A stretch of 64,000 nt of DNA. Origin: Paenibacillus thermotolerans. Lineage in GTDB: Bacteria; Bacillota; Bacilli; Paenibacillales; YIM-B00363. Location: NCBI RefSeq assembly GCF_028745515.1, contig NZ_JAQZSG010000016.1, positions 1 to 64,000 of the forward strand, written 5' to 3'. The translations under genes and the position numbers were made by a program. Shown one piece after another: positions 1-8,196 of the stretch; positions within the stretch are counted from its first letter, which is position 1; the number at the start of each line of letters is the position of its first letter. The notes under the pieces were generated by a model that made no database searches, had not been told where the DNA came from, and worked only from the letters and a program-made list of their open reading frames with translations.

Positions 1-73
1 TTGATGTGAAAATTGGTGTGTGAGGTTTTATGCAAGGCTAGTGCTTATAGTGTGGCTATTTTCCCGCACAACG

Positions 74-118
74 CGAAAAACAGGCCTGTAGCAACTCATA
101 GTGTTGCTATTTCCTGTT
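74..118 (-). terminator. Hairpin after methyltransferase pseudogene
   Basis: Nested inverted repeat AACAGG...AGCAAC - loop - GTTGCT...CCTGTT at 79-118. Read on the minus strand it is followed by a short T run and lies just after the stop at 124, so it fits an intrinsic terminator. Its right half (CATAGTGTTGCTATTTCC) is also an imperfect copy of a stretch near 50-67. Bases 1-73 hold nothing else I can support. Confidence 0.4.
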
Positions 119-123
119 ACATA

Positions 124-730
124 TTACCGGATTACTTTTACAGCGGCGCCATACCGATTATTCCGCGATAAAGGCACCACTTCTCTCCCATATTCCTCAA
201 GCCATTCGATAAAAGCTTTATATTCTCCATTTTGCCAATTATCGTATTGTTCAATCAAATCCCCCATCCTGTAATTTCATCAAAATAGAGAATGGTTCCA
301 TTCACGATCCGTTCATTTAGAACAGTCAAAATCGTCTTAGCAGAACTATACAAGTCGGAATCTATATTGATGAAAGCAATCTTTTCGTTATGATGGTTTG
401 CAAATTCAGGTAACGTGTCGCTAAACAACCCTTTACTAAAACGACATTAGAACTTACCTCGGGTAATTTCTCCACAGAGAAAGTCCCCGCTTCGTAATTG
501 AGTGAACCATCCTTTTTTCTTTCCCATGTTTCGGGCAATCCCTCGAACGAATCAAAACCGTATATGATACGGGGTGAAATGATATTGGCGATAAAATTTA
601 CGGAGTCCCCTTCTCTCACACCAAATTCTAAAAATAAGCCATCCGTTGATACTTGATCCAACAGATGCTCGAAATGGTCATAACGGTCATCGATACAATA
701 AGAATTACGCATCAACTCAATGAATTCCAT
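124..730 (-). pseudogene. TylF-like SAM methyltransferase, two frameshifts
   Basis: The ATG at 730 follows a GAGGTG ribosome site. The first ~100 codons show a class I methyltransferase of the TylF/macrocin O-methyltransferase type: LEFGVREGDS is the SAM motif and YGFDSFEGLPETW is typical of this family. Near 430-440, just after VLVKG, the frame breaks by one base; the next frame gives SDTLPEF and then AFINIDSDLYSSAKTIL, the expected acidic metal/SAM-site segment. Near 270 it breaks again, just after DEITG, and a third frame gives EWLEEYGREVVPL and RYGAAVKVIR before the stop at 124. All three pieces are collinear with one intact ~200-residue protein, so this is a decayed gene, or a read carrying two indels. 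Substrate unknown. Confidence 0.75.
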
Positions 731-992
731 AGTACACCTCGGAAATTTAGAAATCAGAAAATGCAAAACTATTGCTATGAACGTACCACTGACCAATAAT
801 GAAGGAGACAGCTAACGTTGAATTGTTCATGCAAGGCATTTATTCCAAAAGGATGATGAGTGATGGACTTCAAACTGCTGGCCCACCGACATGTACGCGC
901 AGCATTTGCTAAATAATCAGGAGCCCTTCGTGCATCCGCGTTTGAAAAATATCGTTAACCCCTGCCTGTAAGCACCAAGACGAGATAAGAAA
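731..992. other. Gap with no convincing gene
   Basis: About 260 bases between divergent genes. It contains a 27-codon ORF at 829-912 (plus strand) ending in CTRSIC, without a well-placed ribosome site, and no other feature I can support. Confidence 0.3.
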
Positions 993-1036
993 GGAACGGC
1001 GGTCCCGACATGGTATTTGCCTTGGACTGCCGTTCC
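993..1036 (+). terminator. GC-rich hairpin upstream of small protein
   Basis: Perfect 8-bp arms GGAACGGC (993-1000) and GCCGTTCC (1029-1036), extended inward by GGTCC/GGAC with a bulge, followed by GGTTGTTT. It resembles an intrinsic terminator or a leader hairpin ahead of the gene at 1084. No gene ending just upstream was recognised. Confidence 0.4.
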
Positions 1037-1083
1037 GGTTGTTTAAATACAGTTATTCCCATGATTGGAAGGTGGACCTTAGA

Positions 1084-1254
1084 ATGAATCAATATCATTG
1101 CTGCGCCACGTGCATACATTTCGGCGTTAATAAGACGAAGCCCCATACAACTTATAAATGTGAGAGACTGGGCTATGCAACAAAGCCTTCATACAAATTT
1201 AATTGCTGGGTCCCGAAAGACATTGTGAAGCAGCGAATAGAAAAAAGGAAATGA
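1084..1254 (+). CDS. Small Cys-containing conserved-type protein
   Basis: A 56-residue protein. An in-frame ATG lies 15 codons further up, but GGAAGGTGG sits about 9 bases before the ATG at 1084, so that start is preferred. The sequence begins MNQYHCCATCIHF and holds five cysteines (CCATC, KCE, NCW), a spacing that could bind a metal such as zinc. The C-terminus is basic (KQRIEKRK). No signal peptide or membrane segment is seen. It stands alone, convergent with the VOC gene that ends 5 bases away. I do not recognise the family; it looks like the small cytosolic proteins common in Paenibacillus genomes. Confidence 0.6.
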   Translation: MNQYHCCATCIHFGVNKTKPHTTYKCERLGYATKPSYKFNCWVPKDIVKQRIEKRK

Positions 1255-1258
1255 AGCC

Positions 1259-1606
1259 TCAAATTTGTTGTGCCACTTTAAACATATGGCCGTTAAGATC
1301 ACGGAAGGTAAATTCTTTTACTTCCCACGGCTTATGTTCCAATTCCTGGACAATGTCTACGCCTTTGATTTTATATTCGGCATACATTTCATCTGCATTA
1401 TCAACAAAAAAGTACGAATGCGCCCGATATGTAGTGAACGATTCCTGTACATCCAAATGCAGTTCAATATCGCCGCATCGTACTGCGGCATATCCGTTGT
1501 CTTCCCAAACCCACGCGACATCGAAACCAAGCACATCCCGATAAAATGCAAGAGATTCATCCATAGAATATACCGGTATAATCGGCACCTGACATTGGAA
1601 CCCCAT
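1259..1606 (-). CDS. VOC family (glyoxalase/bleomycin-resistance-like) protein
   Basis: A 115-residue single VOC domain with the usual start (QCQVPIIPVYSMDESLAFYRDVLGFDVAWVWED, shown here only in part: DESLAFYRDVLGF) and the C-terminal FTFRDLNGHMFKVAQ strand that carries a metal or substrate ligand in this fold. The longer reading begins six codons earlier, but GGGAG lies about 8 bases before the ATG at 1606. Members bind drugs (bleomycin type) or catalyse isomerisation or ring-opening; the substrate cannot be told from sequence. It is monocistronic and convergent with the small protein gene at 1084. Confidence 0.75.
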   Translation of the reverse strand: MGFQCQVPIIPVYSMDESLAFYRDVLGFDVAWVWEDNGYAAVRCGDIELHLDVQESFTTYRAHSYFFVDNADEMYAEYKIKGVDIVQELEHKPWEVKEFTFRDLNGHMFKVAQQI

Positions 1607-1685
1607 CCCATACACTCCCTTCATCTTTCAACAGTTCATGTTAGACTCACCGCACTAGGTTTTGCTAAAGTTTTTAATTCTTCCT

Positions 1686-2213
1686 TTATTTCCTGTTCAA
1701 TATTCCCAAATATTGTTTCCAGGGCCCGACATCTTCCCTATATCTTTCAGCCATTACTCGTACGATTTGAGCTATATGGGTGAAATCATGGACAACCCAC
1801 GTAGAAAGCAGTTCGCTTGCCTTCACCACGCCGAATGCAGGGTGCTTACCCGTCAAATCAAGGTGCAATTCAGGCTCAATAAGAGCCTTAAGTTTGGCTA
1901 TATTATTCAGCCGGGTCGTTTTAAAAGCATGCAATTTTTGTTCAATGGAAGTATTAGAGTTTTCTTGTAAGTGCGAAGTACGGTCAAATGGCGGAAAAGT
2001 TTTGCTTTCGCCTTCCGTAATAATCGTTTCCAATCTTGGTATCCAATTCGTATTTTCTGCCTCGATCAGGTGGTCGATCACTTCGGTAACATTCCATGTT
2101 CCTTCGCCTTCGTTGCACTGAAGCCACCCGTCGGACAAGCCGGACAAAAAATATTCCAATGATTGCGGTGTGCGCTCCAGAACCTCAATCGCTTCTTTCA
2201 TATTGAAATTCAT
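1686..2213 (-). CDS. DinB/YfiT-like four-helix protein
   Basis: A 175-residue DinB-superfamily protein. The start at 2213 follows GAGGAGGATAAT; the reading frame stays open far upstream but that part overlaps the flippase gene and has no ribosome site. The three metal-ligand histidines of the fold are visible: the one in VIDHLIEAE near residue 50 and the pair in [11 protein letters not shown] near residue 140. DinB proteins are putative metal-dependent hydrolases or thiol (for example bacillithiol) transferases. It ends 79 bases after the VOC start and is only 20 bases from the upstream Amj gene, so it may be co-transcribed with it. Confidence 0.8.
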   Translation of the reverse strand: MNFNMKEAIEVLERTPQSLEYFLSGLSDGWLQCNEGEGTWNVTEVIDHLIEAENTNWIPRLETIITEGESKTFPPFDRTSHLQENSNTSIEQKLHAFKTTRLNNIAKLKALIEPELHLDLTGKHPAFGVVKASELLSTWVVHDFTHIAQIVRVMAERYREDVGPWKQYLGILNRK

Positions 2214-2233
2214 ATTATCCTCCTCTGTGGAAT

Positions 2234-3031
2234 CTACAATACGGAGATCACCCACGTTATCCAATAAGCCGCCGGCACTAATAATAATTGCGCGACAACT
2301 GTCCCCGCTAATCTTGAGACCAGCAGCAATCCGAACACTTTTTGAAGCGCCGCAATATTTTTTTCGCCTCTTAGGACTTTGTCGGTGATCAGGCCGATTT
2401 GCGGATCGATCAGCAGGGTCAGTAATATTGTCGCAATGCCATTGATCAGCCCGGACGATTGGGAGGCAGCCGTTGAATATTCGGTAGTCAAGGTCGAGGC
2501 AAGCAGGGCGGACAAGACTCCAATTGTATAAATGGCTGTAACAAAACAATTTAGAAGTATTAGCCTTTTGGGTACTCCGCCGATTCTTAAGCGCGCTAAC
2601 ATCGATAGTTTCGGAGACCGCAAATGATTCCGTGCGTTGCTTATTTTTTGAAAGGAAACGGAGGAGCGCACCATTTGAGGTATGGAACCGGCTGCTTCCA
2701 GTTGAACCACGACCCTAGAAAAAAGGGAAACGGCTGACGGAAAAAGGAGTATTGCAGCGAGCGTTCCAATAGCTGCCGACCCGACGATCAGTCGAAGTTG
2801 ATCGGTTAACGCGTACTCCGGGTGATGCTTAGCAAAATCAATCATCTTCCCGAGAAGCGGAGCTTGGACCATGTTAGCCGTTCGAGCAATCAATAGAATA
2901 ACTCCGGATAAGGACAAGGCGACGGCGAGTCTTCCTAAACGCACCCCTGCTAAACGCAGAGAATAAGTAATGGTTTCCGAAAAATGGATGACGAATGTAA
3001 AAACAGAAATAATGATCAGCTGTTCAACCAA
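2234..3031 (-). CDS. amj: Amj-type lipid II flippase (DUF2837)
   Basis: About 265 residues, strongly hydrophobic, with the family signature near the N-terminus: [13 protein letters not shown], then [20 protein letters not shown], as in Bacillus subtilis Amj (YdaH). That protein moves lipid II, the peptidoglycan precursor, across the membrane as an alternative to MurJ and is induced by envelope stress. The frame is open up to an ATG at 3136, but that stretch lies inside the preceding gene; two TTG codons at 3034 and 3031 follow GGGGAA with 5-8 base spacing, and one of these is taken as the start. The small membrane gene ends 28 bases upstream, so the pair form an operon. Confidence 0.75.
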   Translation of the reverse strand: MVEQLIIISVFTFVIHFSETITYSLRLAGVRLGRLAVALSLSGVILLIARTANMVQAPLLGKMIDFAKHHPEYALTDQLRLIVGSAAIGTLAAILLFPSAVSLFSRVVVQLEAAGSIPQMVRSSVSFQKISNARNHLRSPKLSMLARLRIGGVPKRLILLNCFVTAIYTIGVLSALLASTLTTEYSTAASQSSGLINGIATILLTLLIDPQIGLITDKVLRGEKNIAALQKVFGLLLVSRLAGTVVAQLLLVPAAYWITWVISVL

Positions 3032-3059
3032 CAATTCGCTTCCCCTTTTGCCTGTTATT

Positions 3060-3371
3060 CTAATTGCTAACAAGGTCCCATATTTGAATCGTGACGTGAG
3101 GCGCGAATTCTTGCGGGTAGAGAGCGACGGCAACAACCATCGTCAACAAGATGACGACCACGCCGCAGAAGGTTTTCAACGATTTCTTGGTATAACGAGC
3201 CGCAATGATTCGACCTGTTAGTATGATGATGATGTTTACCGTCAGAATGGCTGGAATGGCAGCGATCCTGCCTAATCCGGTATAGGGGAAGTATTGAATA
3301 AGCAAATAAAGGGTGAGGTATGTCGGTGCAAGCATTAGCAGCACCTTTAATGTACCGAATAAGGCGTTCAT
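3060..3371 (-). CDS. Small membrane protein upstream of amj
   Basis: A 103-residue protein with three predicted membrane segments: residues 8-28, 37-58 and 68-88. It begins MNALFGTLKVLLMLAP after a GGAGTG site. It has no catalytic motif I know. Its stop lies under 30 bases before the amj start and both run the same way, so co-transcription is likely. In Bacilli the Amj gene often has such a small hydrophobic neighbour, suggesting but not proving a joint role in lipid II movement or its regulation. Confidence 0.6.
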   Translation of the reverse strand: MNALFGTLKVLLMLAPTYLTLYLLIQYFPYTGLGRIAAIPAILTVNIIIILTGRIIAARYTKKSLKTFCGVVVILLTMVVAVALYPQEFAPHVTIQIWDLVSN

Positions 3372-3450
3372 TACAGCATCACTCCGTTATAGCGCCGCTC
3401 TGTCCAAGAAAGTGGCCATCCTTGAAAAGAATGGCCATTTCGTCCCTTAC

Positions 3451-4233
3451 CTAAGCAAGCGAATTTTGCAATACCGAGCGGTGCCGCAAAATCCAAGCCG
3501 CAGCCCGTGCCCGCCAAGCAATCCCCCAAAGCGGTCCTTGACTGTCGGGGGTAACTTGATTCTCAATCGCTTCCTCAGCAGTCTCTCTTACGACCACTTC
3601 CAAGATCAGATCGAACATCTTATGCCTTTGAGCCCGATCTAAACCGTAAGCGTCCACAAGCAGCCTAAGCTGCCGAGCTCGAACTGCCAATGAGGGCAAA
3701 CCTACCCGATCCGCGACATCATCGTCATGAAGCTGCGGAAACAGCCAACATACCCGTGCCAGCTCCGCTAACGGATCGACGGGACCGGCAAACTCCCAAT
3801 CGATCAGCGCAAAAGGATGCCCATTACGTGTCACCATGTTCCAAGGCGCCACATCGCCATGACTGTATACAACATGCGTTCCGCCCATTCCCCTCAAAAA
3901 CCATGGCTTCCATTCCGCATCGGCTGCAGGCACAAACTTTGCGGAAGCATCATGAAGCTTTCGAAGCATGCCCCCAACCTCCACTAACGCCTCGTCGCTC
4001 CAAGGGCCGGGGTGTATGAACTCCCCTTCAATAAAGCTCAGCATCTCGCGACCGTCTTCGTCCAATCCGGAGCCGATGACGGATGGCAGCGAGGTAAAGC
4101 CCGATTCCTGCAAATGCCGCAACAGTGAATGCACGTGCGGCGTCCACGGACCCGAAGGCCGATAAATGACATTCTCCTTGCGAGTAACGGACTTGTCGGC
4201 AGATAATACGAGTTCGTTTTCCTTATCTTTCAC
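3451..4233 (-). CDS. Aminoglycoside phosphotransferase-family kinase
   Basis: A 260-residue APH/choline-kinase-fold protein. The catalytic loop reads YSHGDVAPWNMV (Brenner-type HGDxxxxN, catalytic Asp near residue 126) and the metal-binding Asp is in FALIDWEFAGP near residue 143. A conserved LRKLHD segment precedes them. The start is GTG after AAAGGGGT. The N-terminal lobe is short compared with classical aminoglycoside kinases. Such proteins phosphorylate small hydroxylated molecules, including antibiotics or thiamine-like substrates; which one is unknown. Monocistronic, with 80 bases of spacer before the flippase unit. Confidence 0.8.
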   Translation of the reverse strand: MKDKENELVLSADKSVTRKENVIYRPSGPWTPHVHSLLRHLQESGFTSLPSVIGSGLDEDGREMLSFIEGEFIHPGPWSDEALVEVGGMLRKLHDASAKFVPAADAEWKPWFLRGMGGTHVVYSHGDVAPWNMVTRNGHPFALIDWEFAGPVDPLAELARVCWLFPQLHDDDVADRVGLPSLAVRARQLRLLVDAYGLDRAQRHKMFDLILEVVVRETAEEAIENQVTPDSQGPLWGIAWRARAAAWILRHRSVLQNSLA

Positions 4234-4433
4234 GCGGTGGTACCCCTTTCGTCATGTAAGGGGAATTTCGCAGTTTAACGGGCTAGTTATGCGTGTTCCC
4301 CGTTTGATCATATGCCCGATTGTCATGTACATGGCTTTCCATAGACAACGCCTCCATTCGGTAATACCAATAGAATATCATATAAAAACCAACCGCTACT
4401 TGCTCCAATCAAAAAAGTAGCGGCCGAGTTTAA

Positions 4434-4958
4434 TCAAAATTCAATATTCGACGATTCAACGAGGTTTGCAAAAGCCCGAAACTGATCGTTGTAACGGGCG
4501 ATAATCTCCTCCGCACTTTCATTGCCTATGCTAAAGGTGCTATGGCAGTCTTTGACCACAGTCACTTGATAGTTTAACTCGCTGGCTCGGCGGCTTGTCG
4601 CGTGGACGCAATAATCGGTTTGAAGCCCCGTCAAAATAACGTTATCGATCCCTAGCGACTTTAATTCCGTTTGGAGATTCGTTTCATGGAACGAGTCGGG
4701 CACGTGCTTTTGAATAATTAAATCCCCATCAATAGGCGCAATCCTAGGGTGTATGTTCCAGCCTTCGCTGTTAGTTTCAAGCGGCTCGCCTTCACCTTCG
4801 TTATGTTGGACATATATAACGGGAATGTTTTTTTCTCTAGCTTTTGTAATAAGACTGCTAATTCGCTCTAGCAACCCGTCGCTGTCGTGTAACGGATATT
4901 CTTCCATAAACATTCCGTTCTGAACGTCGATGACCAGCAAGGCAGTGCCATTCCCCAT
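4434..4958 (-). CDS. Isochorismatase-family cysteine hydrolase
   Basis: A 174-residue protein starting MGNGTALLVIDVQNGMF, where the Asp is the first member of the family triad; a Lys in IIQKHVPDSF and the nucleophile Cys in GLQTDYCVHATSRR complete it. The family hydrolyses amide or vinyl-ether bonds (isochorismate, nicotinamide, N-carbamoyl sarcosine). The open frame continues upstream of 4958, but GGGGT lies 9 bases before this ATG and the extra part overlaps the next gene region. The exact substrate is not shown by context. Bases 4234-4433 beyond its stop hold no gene I can see. Confidence 0.8.
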   Translation of the reverse strand: MGNGTALLVIDVQNGMFMEEYPLHDSDGLLERISSLITKAREKNIPVIYVQHNEGEGEPLETNSEGWNIHPRIAPIDGDLIIQKHVPDSFHETNLQTELKSLGIDNVILTGLQTDYCVHATSRRASELNYQVTVVKDCHSTFSIGNESAEEIIARYNDQFRAFANLVESSNIEF

Positions 4959-4996
4959 CTTTCGGACCCCATTCCATGAATTAATTGGTTTCCTTT

Positions 4997-5254
4997 CTAT
5001 TTTATACAAACGTATGTTCCTTTGGCAATATAGTACCTGCGGCAAGCAACAAAACGTGCCTTGATGCGGTAAGAGCCGAAGATCGCAACAAACAACAATA
5101 AAATAAGAGCAACTAGCCAAATCCCTAACCGATTTATATCTTTCAGCCCCTCCGCATGAACAATTACAAATACGGACAGTCCGAAAAAGAAAACATATGT
5201 CAGGATATTGGGAATTAACCATGCGATTCTTAGCGCCATAGTAGGTTTGCCCAT
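4997..5254 (-). CDS. Small two-TM membrane protein
   Basis: An 85-residue protein with two hydrophobic helices (about residues 9-30 and 44-62) and a basic C-terminal tail with two Cys (RFVACRRYYIAKGTYVCIK). GGAGG is 7 bases before the ATG at 5254; an ATG five codons earlier overlaps that site and is less likely. It precedes the isochorismatase gene by 38 bases in the same direction and may be co-transcribed. I do not recognise the family. Confidence 0.5.
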   Translation of the reverse strand: MGKPTMALRIAWLIPNILTYVFFFGLSVFVIVHAEGLKDINRLGIWLVALILLLFVAIFGSYRIKARFVACRRYYIAKGTYVCIK

Positions 5255-5370
5255 TCGATTATCCTCCATTTCAATTCTTCGTTGATGACTTACCCTTCAT
5301 TCGGCGGTCGGTACCCTTTATACGCTTCCATTGATTGGAAAGTTACGTCAAAAAATCAATTTTCAAACAC

Positions 5371-5386
5371 TGACATACTGCTGTCA
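5371..5386. promoter_or_regulatory. TGACA-N6-TGTCA palindrome before MFS gene
   Basis: An inverted repeat TGACAtactgcTGTCA lies about 50 bases before the exporter start at 5438. It has the size and place of an operator. The WYL regulator encoded convergently at 6981-7934 is the obvious candidate to bind it, but this is inference from position. Confidence 0.4.
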
Positions 5387-5437
5387 AACTTCACCCTTTA
5401 CGATGGAGTCAATCCAAACGAAAGGGTGTCTATGTAA

Positions 5438-6967
5438 ATGAGCAGCAACAAAAGCAAATCCGCATGGGTCGTCGCAGGGCTTCTGTTATCGATCCTCATG
5501 TCCTCCATGGACAACACGATTCTCGCAACATCAATGGGAACCATCGTAGGGGAGCTCGGCGGCATGGATAAATTCGTATGGGTCATGTCCGCTTATATGA
5601 TCGCTGAGATGGCGGGGATGCCCATCTTCGGCAAATTGTCCGATATGTACGGCCGCAAGCGTTTCTTCGTCTTCGGAATTATTACGTTCATGCTCGGCTC
5701 CGCGCTGTGCGGAACGGCTGACTCGATTGTCGAACTAAGCCTCTACCGCGCGATCCAAGGAATCGGCGGCGGGGCGCTGATCCCGATCTGCTTCACGATC
5801 ATGTTCGATGCGGTGCCTCCGGAGCATCGCGGCAAGCTGATGGGCATGTTCGGCGCCGTATTCGGCCTCTCGAGCATCTTCGGCCCGCTGCTCGGCGCAT
5901 ACATTACCGATTATATCAGCTGGCAATGGGTGTTTTACGTTAACATCCCGTTAGGCCTTATTGCGCTGCTGCTTATCGCCGGCTTTTATAAGGAAACGAT
6001 TCAACATGCCAAGCAGCGGATCGACTGGATCGGGGCAATCACACTGGTGGGGGCGGTCGTTTGCTTAATGTTCGCGCTTGAGTTCGGCGGAAAGATGTAT
6101 GCCTGGGATTCGGTGCAAATTGTCGGTTTATTCGGGGGCTTTACGGTTCTGGCGGCCTCCTTCGTACTCGCCGAGCGGCGCGCCTCGGAGCCGATCATTT
6201 CGTTCCGCATGTTCCAGAACCGCCTCTTCGCTTCCAGCAATCTGATCGCCATACTTAGCGGCGCAGCGTATATTATCGCCTCCGTGTACATTCCGATCTT
6301 CATGCAAGGCGTATTGGGCGGTACGGCGACAAATTCGGGCCATGTGCTGTTGCCTATGATGCTGGGAACCGTCGTCTCGGCTACCTTGAGCGGCTTCGTC
6401 ATGAACCGGCTCCCTTACCGGACCATATTATTGACGACCTTGACGCTTCTTGTAGCGGGGACCGGGCTTCTGACGACCATATCGACGGACACATCGCGTT
6501 TGATCATCACCTTGTACATGATTCTGGTCGGTTTAGGGATCGGCGCTTCGTTCTCGATTTTAACCAATGCGGCAATGCATTCATTGCCGGGAAATCAAAG
6601 AGGGTCGGCCAACGCGACGTTAAATTTCCTTCGTTCTTTGGGAATGACGCTCGGGATTACCATTTTCGGCATTCTTCAAAGCCATGCCATGACGAGAGAA
6701 CTGTCCGAATCTTTCGCGGCAAAAGGATTGGCCGTACCCAAAGGCATCGACTTTAAGGACCCCTATGTGTTGATGGCTTCCGCATCGCGGGCGCTAATAC
6801 CGGAAAACGCTTTGGAGCTGATTACGTCCGGTTTGGCATCGTCCATTTCAGGCATTTTTGTTTGGGGGCTCATTCCCGCTTTTCTCTCGCTTGCGGCGGC
6901 TTTCGCAATGGGCGGTGAAAAGCACGATCCGAAGGCGGAATCGGAAGCGTACGCCGCATCTCATTAA
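5438..6967 (+). CDS. DHA2 (EmrB/QacA) family drug-proton antiporter
   Basis: A 509-residue, 14-TM major facilitator. Helix 1 carries the DHA2 motif MDNTILATSMGTI with its membrane-embedded acid; motif A follows as GKLSDMYGRKRFF between helices 2 and 3. Such proteins export lipophilic or cationic drugs in exchange for protons from the cytoplasmic membrane. GAAAGGGTG precedes the ATG. It is monocistronic and convergent with a YafY-type regulator whose stop is 14 bases away. The second DHA2 exporter of this window (41595-43115) is a distant paralog. Confidence 0.85.
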   Translation: MSSNKSKSAWVVAGLLLSILMSSMDNTILATSMGTIVGELGGMDKFVWVMSAYMIAEMAGMPIFGKLSDMYGRKRFFVFGIITFMLGSALCGTADSIVELSLYRAIQGIGGGALIPICFTIMFDAVPPEHRGKLMGMFGAVFGLSSIFGPLLGAYITDYISWQWVFYVNIPLGLIALLLIAGFYKETIQHAKQRIDWIGAITLVGAVVCLMFALEFGGKMYAWDSVQIVGLFGGFTVLAASFVLAERRASEPIISFRMFQNRLFASSNLIAILSGAAYIIASVYIPIFMQGVLGGTATNSGHVLLPMMLGTVVSATLSGFVMNRLPYRTILLTTLTLLVAGTGLLTTISTDTSRLIITLYMILVGLGIGASFSILTNAAMHSLPGNQRGSANATLNFLRSLGMTLGITIFGILQSHAMTRELSESFAAKGLAVPKGIDFKDPYVLMASASRALIPENALELITSGLASSISGIFVWGLIPAFLSLAAAFAMGGEKHDPKAESEAYAASH

Positions 6968-6980
6968 CGAGAGGGGGCGC

Positions 6981-7934
6981 TCACGTCGACCGCATCGAAC
7001 TGATGCGGTCGACTTGCGCCTCCGCATACTTATTCAGCATATGTTCAAGCATCGTCTTGAATTCGGTTCTCCACTCGGCAGGCTCCTCGAGTTCCGCCTC
7101 TTCACCGAAGCTTAATAGAATCGGGAACAGCCATCTCTTTTCTTCGGGCGATTTCAAACGAAGCGTGACGGTAAGCGTACCGTCCGAATGAAAGTGTTTT
7201 TCCCGATCATTGAAATAATCAAGAGCTCTGGCAAGTATAAAGCGCGAAAACCGAACGGAGGCGACGATCGGCTCCTCCGGTATGAGATCTTCGAATGCCC
7301 CGCGTTCTTGAACGGGCATTTCATGCTGCCGGTGAAACGTCTCCGCCAGCACCTGCACGTCCGTCATTCTGGACAATCGAAACTCGCGGTAATCTTTGCG
7401 GCTTCTGCAGAAGCCGTAAAGATACCAAGTACGGTTCTTATACATTAAACAGATCGGCTCGACGGTTCGGTTCGTTCTTTCGTTTTTCAAGCTCATATAT
7501 TCCATGTACACGACTTTGCGGGACTTGATCGCAGACCGAAGCAGCCGAAGCGTCTCCTTGTTCGACCAGCGGTTCTCGATTTCCAGCGTCATGCCCGGCC
7601 CCGAGCCCTCGGACCGGATCGTCTGAAGCTTGCGGACCGTATCCATCGTCTGCTCGTCCACGAACACGCCGGACAAGCCGTTCAGCATCGTAAGCAGCGT
7701 TTCGATATCGAACGAGCTTAACAGACTTTTATCCATCTTGTACGTTTCCATGATCCCGTACCCGCCGTTTACCCCTTGATAGGAAACGACCGGAATGCCC
7801 GCTGCGCATATGGCGTCGATGTCCCGATAGATCGTCCGCTGCGAAACCTGATATTTTTCCGCCAGCTCCGATGCCGAAATCACTTCGTTGTTTAATAGCA
7901 TATATATCATTGAAATCAACCGCTCTAGTTTCAT
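6981..7934 (-). CDS. YafY-type HTH-WYL transcriptional regulator
   Basis: A 317-residue regulator: an HTH_11 winged helix at residues 1-60 (ISASELAEKYQVSQRTIYRD), then a WYL domain around 135-215 in which KNRTWYLYGFCRSRKDYREF contains the name-giving Trp-Tyr-Leu and the conserved Arg-Phe-Arg surface, and a C-terminal WCX-like extension. WYL proteins sense small ligands and repress or activate nearby genes. It is tail-to-tail with the DHA2 exporter, a common pairing, and may act on the palindrome at 5371. Start is ATG at 7934. Confidence 0.85.
   Translation of the reverse strand: MKLERLISMIYMLLNNEVISASELAEKYQVSQRTIYRDIDAICAAGIPVVSYQGVNGGYGIMETYKMDKSLLSSFDIETLLTMLNGLSGVFVDEQTMDTVRKLQTIRSEGSGPGMTLEIENRWSNKETLRLLRSAIKSRKVVYMEYMSLKNERTNRTVEPICLMYKNRTWYLYGFCRSRKDYREFRLSRMTDVQVLAETFHRQHEMPVQERGAFEDLIPEEPIVASVRFSRFILARALDYFNDREKHFHSDGTLTVTLRLKSPEEKRWLFPILLSFGEEAELEEPAEWRTEFKTMLEHMLNKYAEAQVDRISSMRST
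6985..7013. terminator. Perfect 12-bp hairpin shared by convergent genes
   Basis: GTCGACCGCATC and its exact complement flank a 5-base loop. It sits 17 bases after the exporter stop and inside the last codons of the WYL regulator on the other strand. No T run follows, so it could be a weak bidirectional terminator or an mRNA-stabilising hairpin. Confidence 0.5.
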
Positions 7935-8196
7935 AGACTTCCCTCCGTGATCCGTCCGCGCTCTCTTTAAAAACTCCCTATGATCCCGTCAAGTTAATTC
8001 CATGTAAAATTTTCGGAACTGCCATATCCGAATCTGGTTTTGAGCTCCTATGAAATTGGTGCCGCAGCCCTAATCTATCAATTATCATTTTTACCAAAGT
8101 TTAGCATCTATTTTACCTTCTACTGATTTTTACCAACTACATTATAGCTGAGGCGGGAGCGGCCCCGCCATCAATACATACGGGAGGGAAATAATA

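Noticed and set aside
1039-1083. Longer start for the small Cys protein
   Set aside because: Overlaps the GC-rich hairpin and has no ribosome site; the ATG at 1084 does.
4200-4260. GGTGGTACC near the phosphotransferase start as a T-box
   Set aside because: Only a partial match on the wrong strand, with no specifier stem or terminator.
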